Source of the DNA: Deinococcus sp. Marseille-Q6407 | Lineage (GTDB): Bacteria > Deinococcota > Deinococci > Deinococcales > Deinococcaceae | Reading direction: 5' to 3' | DNA length: 64,000 bases | Assembly: GCF_946848805.1 (NCBI RefSeq) | Contig: NZ_CAMPFU010000004.1 | Span: forward strand, 186,001-250,000 | Shown here: positions 1 through 9,298 of the stretch, one piece after another | Position numbering within the stretch: position 1 is the first letter of the stretch | Layout of the letters: every line of letters begins with the position of its first letter | Notes under the pieces: model-generated | What the model was told of the DNA's origin: nothing | Database searches by the model: none | Seen by the model: only the letters and a program-made list of their open reading frames with translations | Position numbers and translations under genes: made by a program

Positions 1-317
1 TGGCCGGCTTCGTGGAACCCAGTGAAACTCTGGAAGACTGCTGCCACCGCGAGGTGCGCGAAGAACTGGGCGTCACCATCCGCAGCCCCCAGTACCGGAT
101 GTCGCAGCCCTGGCCGCTGCCGCATTCGCTGATGGTGGCCTTCAGTGCAGAGTATGTTGCCGGTGACATCGTGCCGCAACCGGGCGAGATCGAAGAAGCC
201 CGCTGGTTCCGCGCCGACCAGCTGCCGCCCATCCCGGGAAGCATCAGCTGCGCCCATCACCTGATTCAGGCCGGCGTGCGAGAAGCTTTAGACGATCTCT
301 TACCTAAGCGATCTTAG
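1..317 (+). CDS. nudC: NADH pyrophosphatase (NudC-type Nudix hydrolase), 3-prime part
   Basis: The gene enters from the left edge in frame 3, so its N-terminus and zinc ribbon lie outside. The Nudix box is complete (GFVEPSE, then REVREELGV), and the SQPWPLPHSLM segment just after it matches the SQPWPFP-type motif that marks NudC among Nudix enzymes. NudC enzymes cleave NAD(H), or NAD caps on RNA, to NMN plus AMP. The stop codon TAG lies inside the 3-prime arm of a perfect hairpin. Family call is firm; substrate is from family knowledge. Confidence 0.85.
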   Translation, partial: AGFVEPSETLEDCCHREVREELGVTIRSPQYRMSQPWPLPHSLMVAFSAEYVAGDIVPQPGEIEEARWFRADQLPPIPGSISCAHHLIQAGVREALDDLLPKRS

Positions 318-324
318 GTAAGAG
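297..324 (+). terminator. Hairpin terminator overlapping the nudC stop
   Basis: CTCTTACCTAAG and CTTAGGTAAGAG pair perfectly (12 bp) around the 4-nt loop CGAT, followed by a G run and then AATTTTCTTC. The hairpin begins inside the nudC coding sequence and contains its stop codon at 315-317. It is an intrinsic-terminator-like structure with a weak T tract. Confidence 0.6.
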
Positions 325-435
325 AGGGGGAATTTTCTTCCCGACCTCTTCCCCTCAAAACATCTCCGAGGCCCCTTCTCGTCCATTCTGTAAGGCAGGG
401 CCTAAATATCCTTCCTAGCCCTGCCTCTCCAGAAC

Positions 436-1542
436 TCAGCCTTCGGGCAGCTGAGGTTTCTGCTGCCCCCGGAACAGATCTTTACCCGCCTCTGTCTTCA
501 AGTCCACCCGCTGACCAGTTCTCGCACTTTCGTATAGGGCGTCCATCACTACATGATCGGCCACGCCTTCCTCGCCCGGAGTCCAGGGAGTCTGACCACT
601 GCGAATGCACCCAGCAAAGTGATCGAACTCGTTACCGAACTGATCATAAGAAGGAAATGCCGGCTGATGCTGGCCTTCCTGGTCTTCCAGCGTCACTTTA
701 AGACCCTGATAATCGAAGGCTGGATCCATCAGCGCCATGCCTTTTTCGCCCAGAACACGCAGCATAGAAACCCGCTGCGCCGCGTAGCTGGTCTGACAGG
801 TCGCCACCACACCGCCAGAAAAGCCCATCATCCACGACAGACGTTCCTCAACTTCAGTAAAGCGCTCGTCATCCTGCGGCTGATTCAGCTGGGCAAACAC
901 CCACTGCGGCTCTTCAGCCATGACAAAACGGACCGTGTTCAGCGAGTACAGGCCGATGTCAGGCAGGGCACCGCCGCCGGCCAGGTCTTTTTTCAGCCGC
1001 CAGGCAGCAGGGTCGTCCTGAACCTGGGCATTAATGGAATCCAGGGCACGGATGGTTCCCAGCCGTCCACTCTGCACCGCGTCACGCACCGCCCAGTACT
1101 CGGGAGTGTACTGGCAGCGGTAAGCGGTCATCAGCAGCACGCCGGCATCCTGGCAGGCCTGCACCATTGCCCGGGCATCGTCTGCGCTAACGCCCAACGG
1201 CTTTTCACAGAGCACCTGCTTGCCCATTTTTGCGGCCCGCTCCACGTACTCACGGTGCAGCGAGTTGGGCAACACGATATAGACAGCCTCCACATCCTCG
1301 CGGTCTTTCAGCTGCTCGAACTGCTCGTAGGTATAAACGTCGTCGTCGCTCAGGTCCAGGGCCTGAGCAAAAGCCCGACCTTTTTCCACGTCACCCGTGA
1401 CCAGAGCAGCGACATAAGCGTGCTCACTGGTGCGGGCGGCTGGAATCAGTTCATCGGCGCTGAGTTCACCGATACCGACAATGGCGTAGCCGACGCGCCG
1501 GGTTTTGGGCTCGGGCAAGGGAAGATCCGGTTTCAGAGACAT
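436..1542 (-). CDS. Gfo/Idh/MocA family NAD(P)-dependent oxidoreductase
   Basis: A 368-residue protein. The N-terminal Rossmann fold starts near residue 16 (GYAIVGIGELSADELIPA), and the family EKP motif is present at about residue 113 (CEKPLGVSADDA). The C-terminal alpha/beta domain follows and the length is typical. Members oxidise or reduce sugars, inositols or related polyols with NAD(P). The start is the ATG at 1542. There are no pathway neighbours, so the substrate cannot be assigned. Confidence 0.85.
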   Translation of the reverse strand: MSLKPDLPLPEPKTRRVGYAIVGIGELSADELIPAARTSEHAYVAALVTGDVEKGRAFAQALDLSDDDVYTYEQFEQLKDREDVEAVYIVLPNSLHREYVERAAKMGKQVLCEKPLGVSADDARAMVQACQDAGVLLMTAYRCQYTPEYWAVRDAVQSGRLGTIRALDSINAQVQDDPAAWRLKKDLAGGGALPDIGLYSLNTVRFVMAEEPQWVFAQLNQPQDDERFTEVEERLSWMMGFSGGVVATCQTSYAAQRVSMLRVLGEKGMALMDPAFDYQGLKVTLEDQEGQHQPAFPSYDQFGNEFDHFAGCIRSGQTPWTPGEEGVADHVVMDALYESARTGQRVDLKTEAGKDLFRGQQKPQLPEG

Positions 1543-1625
1543 GCTTTCACCGTAGCGTCTGACCCATCCTGGCGGTTACGAAGCGGCTTTAGGGTCCGGT
1601 TATTCTGTCTGCCCTTCTGAGCAGC

Positions 1626-2238
1626 TCAATGGCTCACTTCATCCACTGTGTCAGGGCCCTGCAGCGGGTCAGTCACAGCAGGTACAGTGTCCTGGTTCCC
1701 ACAGGGACAGGCTTGTCCAGCTGTGACTGGCGTGCCGCAGCTGAGGCAGACCAGTGGGCCCTGATACCCCGGCAGCGGCCGGGGTGGCTCCAAGTCCCAG
1801 GGCGGCATCACCTGTAGGCCGGGCGGGGCCTGGCCCGGCTCGTGCTTGAAAGTGCTGAATACTAGCCAGATTCAGGACGCCGTCACGCACCATTTCCAGC
1901 GGCTGGCCTTCCAGCAGGGTTTCGGCCGTTTCATTGTGGACGGCCAGGCGCATGATCAGTTGCTGCATGCCTACCACCAGCGCCAGTGCCAGCATGGCGT
2001 GCAGCAGTGGCACTTCCGGGTAGAACATCGGGTCACCGGCCGCCGAGCCCATGCCGATCACCAGCGCCAGCTCCAGCGGGCCCAGCTGCGCCACACTGCG
2101 CTGTCCGGAAAGCCGCAGCAAGAAGATCAGCCACAGGAAAATCACCGCTGTCCGGAACACGATTTCGAGCATGAACAGCGGGGTGATGTCTTTCAGGAAC
2201 ATCCGCTGCCAGTCGAAAGGCTGCACGTCACCTGTCAC
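1626..2238 (-). pseudogene. DUF421/YetF-type membrane protein, internal out-of-frame deletion
   Basis: Read from GTG 2238, the first ~130 residues are a normal DUF421 start: membrane helices, then the cytosolic segment LLEGQPLEMVRDGVLNLASIQHF. At about 1850 the frame is lost. The correct C-terminal tail continues in another frame (FKHEPGQAPPGLQVMPPWDLEPP, then a CLSCG...CPCG zinc-ribbon-like end stopping at 1626). The roughly 30-40 residues that normally separate these parts are missing, so the lesion looks like an out-of-frame internal deletion. The expected length is inferred from family knowledge. Confidence 0.65.
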
Positions 2239-2383
2239 TTTGATCTCTCATTCCCCGTCCATCCTTCAGTGGAGTCGTTGCCGCCCTGCACTGCGGGCCT
2301 GGGCAACAGCAAACCCCAGTGTACCCGGCCGGCAGGCCAGGGAAGGCGCAAAAGCTTAGAACAGGATAGGGACTGGGGGAGCC

Positions 2384-3382
2384 TCAGCCCCCGATAAAGC
2401 TCATCTCGATGCGGGGCCGAGTGGCTGTCTGCTCGCCGCGTTCTTCCGAGTAGCGGTCACGGCGGGCCTGCCACAGACCGGCAATGCGGTCACGCAGCTG
2501 GGCATCATCCTCGCCGGCCCGCAGCGGGGCTTTGAGGTCATAGCCGTCTGTGGCAAACAGGCAACTGTAGAGGCTGCCGGTGGCCGAGAGGCGCAGGCGG
2601 GAGCAGTCGCCACAAAAGGGCGCTGTAACGCTGGAAATCAGGCCCACCTCATGGCCATCGCTTGAGACGAAGCGGCGGGCCACCTCGCCGGGCTGTTTTG
2701 GGGGCAGGGGCGAGAAGGTCAGATCCTCGCCGGCCAGCCGTTCCAGCACCTCGGCAGACGGGACCACATGTTCCAGGTCCCAGCCATTGTGGTTGCCCAC
2801 GTCCATGAATTCGATAAAACGGACCGCCGCTTTGCCGCGCAGCTCACGCCAGAACTCAGCCAGACCAGCGTCGTTCATGCCGCGCTTGACCACCGTATTG
2901 AGCTTGACGCCCAGCCCGGCCGTCAGCGCCGCGTCAATGCCGGCCAGCACCCGCTCGGGCGAAACGCCCAGGCCGTTCATCTCCCCGAAGGTTTCCGCGT
3001 CCAGAGCGTCCAGGCTGACCGTGACCCGCTGCAAACCGGCCGCTTTGAGGTCGGCAGCGTAGCGCGGCAGCAGCAGGCCGTTGGTGGTCATGGCGAGGTC
3101 CTCCGCCCCGTCCAGCCGGGCCAACCGCTCGACCAACTGTGGCAGTTCCCGGCGCAGCAGCGGTTCGCCGCCGGTCAGCCGCAGCTTCTGCACCCCCAGG
3201 CCCAGCATGATCCGGGCCACCCGCTCGATTTCCTCGAAGGACAGCAGCTCACTCTGCGGCAAAAAAGCGTAGTCCTGCCCGAAGACCTCGGCCGGCATGC
3301 AGTAAATGCAGCGCAGGTTGCAGCGGTCGGTCACCGAGATTCGCAGGTCTCGCAGGAGGCGGCCAAACTGGTCAGTGATCAC
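2384..3382 (-). CDS. moaA: GTP 3',8-cyclase MoaA
   Basis: A 332-residue radical-SAM enzyme for the first step of molybdenum cofactor synthesis. It opens with the SAM-cluster motif CNLRCIYC (residues 21-28). The second 4Fe-4S site is present as CGDCSRLRLSATGSLYSC, and the protein ends in the GG pair seen across MoaA. It starts at GTG 3382 with an AAAGGA ribosome site. No other moa genes are in the window, but modABC (17-22 kb) would supply molybdate to the same pathway. Confidence 0.95.
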   Translation of the reverse strand: MITDQFGRLLRDLRISVTDRCNLRCIYCMPAEVFGQDYAFLPQSELLSFEEIERVARIMLGLGVQKLRLTGGEPLLRRELPQLVERLARLDGAEDLAMTTNGLLLPRYAADLKAAGLQRVTVSLDALDAETFGEMNGLGVSPERVLAGIDAALTAGLGVKLNTVVKRGMNDAGLAEFWRELRGKAAVRFIEFMDVGNHNGWDLEHVVPSAEVLERLAGEDLTFSPLPPKQPGEVARRFVSSDGHEVGLISSVTAPFCGDCSRLRLSATGSLYSCLFATDGYDLKAPLRAGEDDAQLRDRIAGLWQARRDRYSEERGEQTATRPRIEMSFIGG

Positions 3383-3538
3383 GGGGCAGGGTCCTTTCCG
3401 GGCGGGCAGGAGGCCAGGAGTTGGTCCTGGCCGTAAAAATGCAGCGATGACACTCTAACAGGGGGCGCTGCAGGCAACCGTAACCGTGAAGAGAAGGTAG
3501 GAAATCGTCTTCTCTGTGTCCAGTTTGGGGTGCCCAGG

Positions 3539-4276
3539 TCAGCGCCCCCAGGCCAGGGCCAGCAGCACTCCCAGTTCGCCAGCGCTGATCAGCAGGCCGT
3601 AAATGTCGCCGCTGATGCCGCCGCCCAGACGCCCCGCAGACCAGTGGGCCACCAGCAGCATTAGCGCCAGGGCCAGCAGGGCACCGGGCCAGACGCCAGG
3701 CCAGAACAGCACCGGCGCGGCCAGCAGCAGGGCCGGCAGTAGGCGGCCTTCGCGTGAGCGGGCGCCCAGCGATTCGGCACGGGCCGCCGGGTAGAGGTTC
3801 ATCGGTAGCAGCACCAGCGCCCGGGCCACCACGGCGGCAGCGACCGGCGCGTACAGCGGCACGCCTGCGGCCAGCAGACTCCAGAAGGTAAGCAGGTACA
3901 GCACGCCGCTGCCCAGGCCAAATGCTCCCACATGCACGTCCTTGAGAATGTCCAGGCGTTGGGCCGGGGATTTCATTGCCAGCAGGGCGTCGGCACTGTC
4001 GACCAAGCCGTCGAAATGCAGCCAGCCGGTCAGACCCAGCCAGACTCCTAACGTCAGTGCGGCGCCCACCCCGTCTGGCAGGGGTGCGGTGAGCCACAGG
4101 GCCGCCGCACTCAGGCTGCCTACCAGATACCCGGCCAGCGGGTAATAAGCGCTGGCCCGAGCAAAATCGCCCGGCTGCACTGTGGCAGGCGGCAGCGGCA
4201 CGGCTGTGAGAAAGGCCAGGGCGAGGTGGGCGGCCCGGCCCTGCTGCCGCAGAGCTGCCCACAGCTGCCCGCTCAG
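3539..4276 (-). CDS. cobS: Adenosylcobinamide-GDP ribazoletransferase CobS
   Basis: An integral membrane enzyme joining alpha-ribazole to GDP-cobinamide, the last assembly step of cobalamin. Motifs: [17 protein letters not shown] and the C-terminal [10 protein letters not shown], with many hydrophobic helices. A start at GTG 4201 would give only 220 residues. The frame is open upstream with family-like sequence ([27 protein letters not shown]), so the gene probably begins at CTG 4276, overlapping the cobT stop (CTGA) and giving 245 residues. The CTG start is an inference. Confidence 0.88.
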   Translation of the reverse strand: MSGQLWAALRQQGRAAHLALAFLTAVPLPPATVQPGDFARASAYYPLAGYLVGSLSAAALWLTAPLPDGVGAALTLGVWLGLTGWLHFDGLVDSADALLAMKSPAQRLDILKDVHVGAFGLGSGVLYLLTFWSLLAAGVPLYAPVAAAVVARALVLLPMNLYPAARAESLGARSREGRLLPALLLAAPVLFWPGVWPGALLALALMLLVAHWSAGRLGGGISGDIYGLLISAGELGVLLALAWGR

Positions 4277-5337
4277 GTGGGTACTCCGGCTTCTTCGAAG
4301 GTCTGCATCTCGCGTAGAGTAGCTGCCGCCGAGCGTAGCAGCGGCAAGGCCAGCACGCCGCCGGTGCCTTCGCCCAGGCGCAGGCCCAGATCAAACATCG
4401 GCTTGAGGCCCAGGTGGGCCAGCTGCGCAGCGTGCCCCCGCTCGGCGCAGTGGCCGGCGGGGAAAAGGTAGTCGCGCAGTGCCGGGCAGAGTGCCACCCC
4501 TACCAGCGCGGCGCTGCCTTCCACGAAGCCGTCCAGCACGACGGCGCGGTGCAGGGCAGCAGTCTGGAGCATCATGCCCAGCATGGCAGCGATCTCGTAG
4601 CCGCCGAACTCGGCCAGCACGTCCAGCGGCGCTGTCACGTTGCTGCGGTCCAGGGCTGCCTGCACCACCGCCACCTTGTGGGCCAAACGTTCGTCGTCCA
4701 CGCCGGTGCCGCGGCCGGTCACAGCGGCCGCGTCCAGCTCCAGCAGCCGCGCCGTGATCACTGCTGCCGGCGTGGTGTTGCCGATGCCCATCTCGCCCGG
4801 CACGATAAAGTCGGCGCCGGCTTCGATGGCTTCACGGGCCAGTGCCGCGCCGGCCAGGATCAGCGTCTGGGTTTCCTGCGGGGTCATGGCAGCTTCCTCG
4901 CGTAGGTTGCGGGTGCCGCGCCGGACCGCCGCCCGGTGGAGGGCTGGATGAATCGGCAGGTCGGCATTGACACCGGCGTCCATCACATAGACTCGTGCGC
5001 CGACAGTGCGGGCGATGGCGTTTACAGCGGTGCCGCCCGGGCCAGCCGGGGTGTCGGCCAGGAAGTTCAGCACCATCGCGGGGGTAACTTCCGGCGGATA
5101 AGCACTGACACCGTCCTGGGCCACGCCGTGGTCACCGGCAGCTACCAGGACAGCGGCGCCCTGCGGCGCTGGACGCTCACTGCCGAAGACACCAGCCAGT
5201 CGGACAGAGAGGGCTTCTAGATCTCCCAGTGCACCGGTGGGTTTGGTGAGCTGGGTTTGACGCTCTGTGGCACGTTGTATGGCAGCTTGATTGACGGGAG
5301 TGATGGATTGGATTAAATTTTGTAATTCTCGCATCAT
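4273..5337 (-). CDS. cobT: Nicotinate-nucleotide-dimethylbenzimidazole phosphoribosyltransferase CobT
   Basis: A 354-residue enzyme making alpha-ribazole phosphate, the lower ligand of cobalamin. It shows the conserved [17 protein letters not shown] and GEMGIGNTT segments, and near the C-terminus LRLGEGTGG, which carries the family catalytic Glu. It is the first gene of a cobT-cobS pair. No cobalamin riboswitch is visible in the 96 bp upstream. The second ATG (M2) is better spaced from the AGAGG site. Confidence 0.94.
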   Translation of the reverse strand: MMRELQNLIQSITPVNQAAIQRATERQTQLTKPTGALGDLEALSVRLAGVFGSERPAPQGAAVLVAAGDHGVAQDGVSAYPPEVTPAMVLNFLADTPAGPGGTAVNAIARTVGARVYVMDAGVNADLPIHPALHRAAVRRGTRNLREEAAMTPQETQTLILAGAALAREAIEAGADFIVPGEMGIGNTTPAAVITARLLELDAAAVTGRGTGVDDERLAHKVAVVQAALDRSNVTAPLDVLAEFGGYEIAAMLGMMLQTAALHRAVVLDGFVEGSAALVGVALCPALRDYLFPAGHCAERGHAAQLAHLGLKPMFDLGLRLGEGTGGVLALPLLRSAAATLREMQTFEEAGVPT

Positions 5338-5433
5338 AAACCTCTTCTGGAAGACGTAAGCAAAGTTTCAGGGGTTGAGGAAAACCAAAGGGATACCTGT
5401 AGAGCCTGCCCCAGACCGACTTAAGATGTCAGC

Positions 5434-6267
5434 ATGCGACATTTTCTCACGGGAACCTTGCTCAGCCTGCTGCCGCTGATCGCAGCTCATGCACTGGCCG
5501 CCCCTACTTCCAAAACGGCTGGCACGGCTTGGGGGCAATGGACTGTGCAGACCCAGCCTAGGCCGGAAGAGAGCCGGCTGAATCTGCTGCGCCGGGACCG
5601 GACTGACCTGACTCTGCAGGAACATCTGATCCAGACCGAGCAACAGCCACTGCGGCCGGGTGGGCTCCCTGAGCTGGCCGTCAGCCTGTATTCCGGCGGT
5701 GCCCACTGCTGCACGACGCTGGTCATCCTGACCCAGGACCCCGGATTTCTGAAGACCCTGGGCGTGCTGGATCTGGGCAATGGCGCCGTGGAATACCGGG
5801 ACCTGAACGGTGACGGCACCCGGGAAATGCTGGTCTGGGGTGACAGCCTGGCCTACTACGACTGGAGCTACGCGGCCAGCCCGGGTCTGCGCACAGTGGT
5901 GGGCTGGGACAGTGCCCAGGGACGCCTGACCGACCAGACCGGGCGCTACCCTGGCATTCCACTTTCACAGGCCCGGGCCTACCGGAACGAATTGATTCAG
6001 TTGCTGCACACCGGCAAGACTGCTGAAACGCAGGAGAGTCAGCATGCAATGCTGGCCGGCTGGTACACCAACATGGTGCTGGGCGGCCAGAGCACCCAGG
6101 CCGAACGGCAGGTGCGGCAGCTCACGGCAGCGTACCCAGAGCTGCAGAACTGGTTCAGAAAGCACCGGGGCGACCTGCTGGCCGCGGCCAAAAGCGAACG
6201 CAGCGGGCGGCTGCTGACCGGGCCGGCTGCACTGAAACAGCTGAACCGGGCGCAGGATACGCAGTAA
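5434..6267 (+). CDS. Secreted protein of unknown function
   Basis: A 277-residue protein with a clear N-terminal signal peptide (MRHFLTGTLLSLLPLIAAHALAAP). The mature part has a CC pair (GGAHCCTT) near residue 90 and an acidic loop, RDLNGDGTREMLVWGD, near 125, resembling a calcium-binding FG-GAP-type turn. It is transcribed against the cobalamin genes and separates cobU from cobT. I do not recognise a named family, and no pathway link is visible. Confidence 0.7.
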   Translation: MRHFLTGTLLSLLPLIAAHALAAPTSKTAGTAWGQWTVQTQPRPEESRLNLLRRDRTDLTLQEHLIQTEQQPLRPGGLPELAVSLYSGGAHCCTTLVILTQDPGFLKTLGVLDLGNGAVEYRDLNGDGTREMLVWGDSLAYYDWSYAASPGLRTVVGWDSAQGRLTDQTGRYPGIPLSQARAYRNELIQLLHTGKTAETQESQHAMLAGWYTNMVLGGQSTQAERQVRQLTAAYPELQNWFRKHRGDLLAAAKSERSGRLLTGPAALKQLNRAQDTQ

Positions 6268-6311
6268 AAGTACCCAGAGCGGCCAGAGAGTATAAGGGAG
6301 TGGCCTGGCCT

Positions 6312-6860
6312 TCACCCGGATTTCTCTTCCTCTCCCCTTGTCAGCGGCCCCTTGAGCATCACCGGGAGCCCACTGACCAGCAGCCAGGCCTGGTCACTCT
6401 CGGCGGCGCAGCGCTGGTTGACCCAGCCCAGCAGGTCACGGTAGCGCCGCGCCAGAGCGTTATCGGGCACGATGCCGAAGCCTACCTCGTTGGTGACCAG
6501 AATGGTGCGGCCAGATCTGGCGCGTGCAGCGGCCAGAAGCTCATCAGCCGCCGTCAATACAGCCGCGTCGGACCAGTCGGCCAGCACCAGATTGCTGACC
6601 CAGAGGCTGAGGCAATCCAGCAGCACCGTGCCGTCCGGGGCCTGCCGCAGCGCAGCGGGTACGTCTAGCGGTTCTTCCCACGTCTGCCAGTGCGCCGGGC
6701 GGTCCTGACGGTGCCGGGCGATGCGCTCGCTCATCTCATCATCGAATGCCTGGGCGGTGGCGAGATAGGTGACGGGTGCGCCGTACCCAGCCGCCAGACG
6801 CTCGGCAAAAGAACTCTTGCCGCTGCGAGCGCCCCCGGTCACGAAATACAGTTCATTCAT
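6312..6860 (-). CDS. cobU: Adenosylcobinamide kinase / adenosylcobinamide-phosphate guanylyltransferase CobU
   Basis: A 182-residue enzyme activating cobinamide to GDP-cobinamide. The P-loop GGARSGKS is at residues 9-16, and the guanylated His lies in ERIARHRQDRP. ATG 6860 overlaps the cobQ stop as ATGA, so this start is preferred over a much longer open frame upstream that lies within cobQ. It is the last gene of the riboswitch-led operon and converges on the secreted-protein gene. Confidence 0.93.
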   Translation of the reverse strand: MNELYFVTGGARSGKSSFAERLAAGYGAPVTYLATAQAFDDEMSERIARHRQDRPAHWQTWEEPLDVPAALRQAPDGTVLLDCLSLWVSNLVLADWSDAAVLTAADELLAAARARSGRTILVTNEVGFGIVPDNALARRYRDLLGWVNQRCAAESDQAWLLVSGLPVMLKGPLTRGEEEKSG

Positions 6861-8290
6861 TCCAACCACCCCCGGATGCGCGGCCAGTCGAGCGCCGACT
6901 GAACCTGCCCGGCGATAGCGTCCAGCCGGCTGTCCAGCGTGTCGAGCGCCGGCGGCAGCGGCAGCCCGGCCCAGCCCAGGAACCGCTCCAGATAGGCTGG
7001 GTTTTCCAGCAGCCCGTGCAGGTAGGTGCCGCGCACGTTGCCCTGGCGCCACAGCTGGCCTGGCGCGAGCATATGCACACCGGGGCCAGCCACCGTCTGC
7101 CCGTGGTGGATTTCGTAGCCGCGCAGCTGCAGGCCAGTTTCAGGGTCGTGCAGGTCGCTCAGGCGGGTGCTTTTCTCGCGGGCAAAAGTGGTGTGCAGGT
7201 CCAGCAGGCCCAGGCCGGGCACCTCTTCTCCCCCGCCCTCCACGCCATGCGGGTCGCTGATGGCGGTGCCTAGCATTTGCAGCCCACCACAGATGCCCAG
7301 CACCGGCACGCCCTGCCCGGCCAGCCGGGTGATCGCGCCCGCCAGCCCGGTCGCACGCAGCCAGGCCAGGTCGGCGGCGGTGCTTTTGCTGCCAGGCAGA
7401 ATTACCGCCCGCGCGCCGGTCAGCTCGGCAGGTGCCGAGACCGGGCGGGCCAGCTCGCCCAGCGGGGCGAACTCGTCCAGATTGGAGATGCGCGGTAAGC
7501 GGGGAATGGCGACAAAGCCCGCGTCTGCCGGAGGTGGGCCGCCGGCCGCACGCTCCAGCGCCACGCCGTCTTCCTCCGGCAGCGGCAGGTCCAGCCAGGG
7601 CACCACGCCCACGGTGGGCACGCCGGTCTGGGCTTCCAGCCACTGGGGCGCCGGGGCCAGCAGGGAAGCGTCACCCCGGAAACGGTTGAGCACAAAGCCG
7701 CGCAGCAGGGCGCATTCTGCGGGCAGCAAGCAGTGCCAGGTGCCCAGCAGGTGCGCGAAAGCCCCGCCCCGGTCAATGTCGGCGGCCAGCAGCACCGCCG
7801 CCTGGGCCTCGCGGGCCACCCGCATATTCACGATGTCCGATTCGCGCAGGTTCACCTCGGCGGGGCTGCCGGCGCCTTCGATGACCACTACGTCGTATTT
7901 GTCCAGCAGGGAATGCAGGCTGCGCTGAACATGCGGCCACAGCTGCGCCTTGCGCTCACGCCAGGGCAACTCTGTCAGTTCCGGGTGGGCGCGGCCCAGC
8001 AGCACCACCTGCGAGCGGGCGTCGGCCTCGGGTTTCAGCAGCACCGGATTCATCCGCACGTCGGGCACGGCGCGGGCCGCAGCCGCCTGCACCAGCTGGG
8101 CGCGGCCCATTTCCAGCCCCGGGGTGCGGCTGTGCGGGGGAGTCACGCCAGCGTTGTTGCTCATGTTCTGAGCCTTGAAGGGCGCTACCCGCAGGCCCTC
8201 GTTGCTGAGAATGCGGCACAGCGCAGCGCTGAGATAGCTTTTGCCGGCGTTAGAGGTGCAGCCCTGCACCATCAGGGCGCGGGCAGTCAT
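6857..8290 (-). CDS. cobQ: Cobyric acid synthase CobQ
   Basis: A 477-residue glutamine-dependent amidase converting adenosylcobyrinate a,c-diamide to cobyric acid (amidations b, d, e, g). The N-terminal synthetase ATP site reads GCTSNAGKSYL. The C-terminal glutaminase domain has GICGGLQML with the nucleophilic Cys and GYEIHHGQT with the catalytic His. Length and order match the family. Confidence 0.95.
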   Translation of the reverse strand: MTARALMVQGCTSNAGKSYLSAALCRILSNEGLRVAPFKAQNMSNNAGVTPPHSRTPGLEMGRAQLVQAAAARAVPDVRMNPVLLKPEADARSQVVLLGRAHPELTELPWRERKAQLWPHVQRSLHSLLDKYDVVVIEGAGSPAEVNLRESDIVNMRVAREAQAAVLLAADIDRGGAFAHLLGTWHCLLPAECALLRGFVLNRFRGDASLLAPAPQWLEAQTGVPTVGVVPWLDLPLPEEDGVALERAAGGPPPADAGFVAIPRLPRISNLDEFAPLGELARPVSAPAELTGARAVILPGSKSTAADLAWLRATGLAGAITRLAGQGVPVLGICGGLQMLGTAISDPHGVEGGGEEVPGLGLLDLHTTFAREKSTRLSDLHDPETGLQLRGYEIHHGQTVAGPGVHMLAPGQLWRQGNVRGTYLHGLLENPAYLERFLGWAGLPLPPALDTLDSRLDAIAGQVQSALDWPRIRGWLE

Positions 8291-8312
8291 GAGTTGCCTC
8301 CCAACAATTCGG

Positions 8313-9298
8313 TCAGGGCCGCCACCTATTCAGCGTCGGCCGCCGGGGCCCCTGGGTGCTGACCCGCAGGTGCCCCGGCAGCCCGTAACTGGCGCAGTCG
8401 CGGACCCGTAGGCCCCGTTGCAGCAGCGCGGCAACGCAGGAAGCGGCGTCTCCGACCTCCAGCGTCAGAAAAGGCGTGCCGTGATGCTCAACCGTGCCCA
8501 GCGGCCGCAGCCCCGCCGCCAGGGCCGCAGCGCTGGCCTGCACCTGGGGCAGCGTGACGTGTAGGAACGCCTGGGCAACGGGGCTGGGCAGTGCCTGAAG
8601 CAGGGCCGCCGTGCCGGCCGGTAAGTGCCAGGCCGGGGCGAGGTTGTCCAGCCGGGCACACAGCGGTGGGTCGGCCAGGGCGTAGGCGGGCCGGGCTCCG
8701 ACCAGCCCGTGGGCCTTGCCGGGCGACAGCAGGTTAATGACGGCCGGATGATGCAGCGGCTCCGCACCCACAAAAGGCGCATAGGCCAGGTCCAGCAACA
8801 GCCAGGCCCCGGCGGCCGCGCAGACACCGGCCAGGGCAGTCACTTCGGCGGGGGGCAGACAGCGGCCGGTGGGGTTGTGTGGCTGTCCCAGGTAGACCAG
8901 CCGGGTGCCGGGGGACAGCGCAGCCGGCACCCGGTCCATCACCTCTACCTGCAGGCCCTGCAGGGCGGCGGCCCGTGCCAGTTCCCCGAACGGCGCGTGC
9001 AGGCTGAGCAACTTTTCGCCCGGCAGGCTGAGCGCCCGCACGCAGCGGTGCAGCAGGTCGGAAGCGCCCACGCTGAGAGCCACGGCAGCAGGGTCCACAC
9101 CATGCCACCCGGCCAGGGCCGCCCGCACGCTGGTGTAGGCAGGGTCAGGGTAGCGGGTCTGATCGGCCGCCTGCACCGCCTCCAGCAGCACGGGATTCGG
9201 GCCGTAAGGGTTGCTGTTCACGCTGAAATCCAGCCCGCTGAAAGGCTGAGCGCTGGGGCCGCCGTGCGGAGCGCGGGGCAGCAGAGGGGCAGGGTCAT
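8313..9298 (-). CDS. cobC: Threonine-phosphate decarboxylase-like CobC, damaged at both ends
   Basis: A PLP-dependent fold-type I enzyme that makes aminopropanol phosphate for the nucleotide loop. The core is intact: [18 protein letters not shown], the PLP Lys segment [12 protein letters not shown], and GLPGHLRVS. The only ATG next to the cbiB stop (9298) is in another frame. It joins the core frame if one CT of CTCTG is removed, giving [13 protein letters not shown]; otherwise a CTG start near 9284 must be used. At the 3-prime end the expected tail [12 protein letters not shown], with a TGA overlapping the cobQ ATG, is out of frame, and the actual frame stops early at 8313. It may be inactive or only altered at its ends. 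Confidence 0.75.

Noticed and set aside
3372..4394. 340-codon minus-strand open frame overlapping cobS and cobT ends
   Set aside because: It is an alternate frame of cobS; the CobS motifs are in the other frame.
5338..5433. Second cobalamin riboswitch before cobT
   Set aside because: No B12-box sequence was found in this short spacer.
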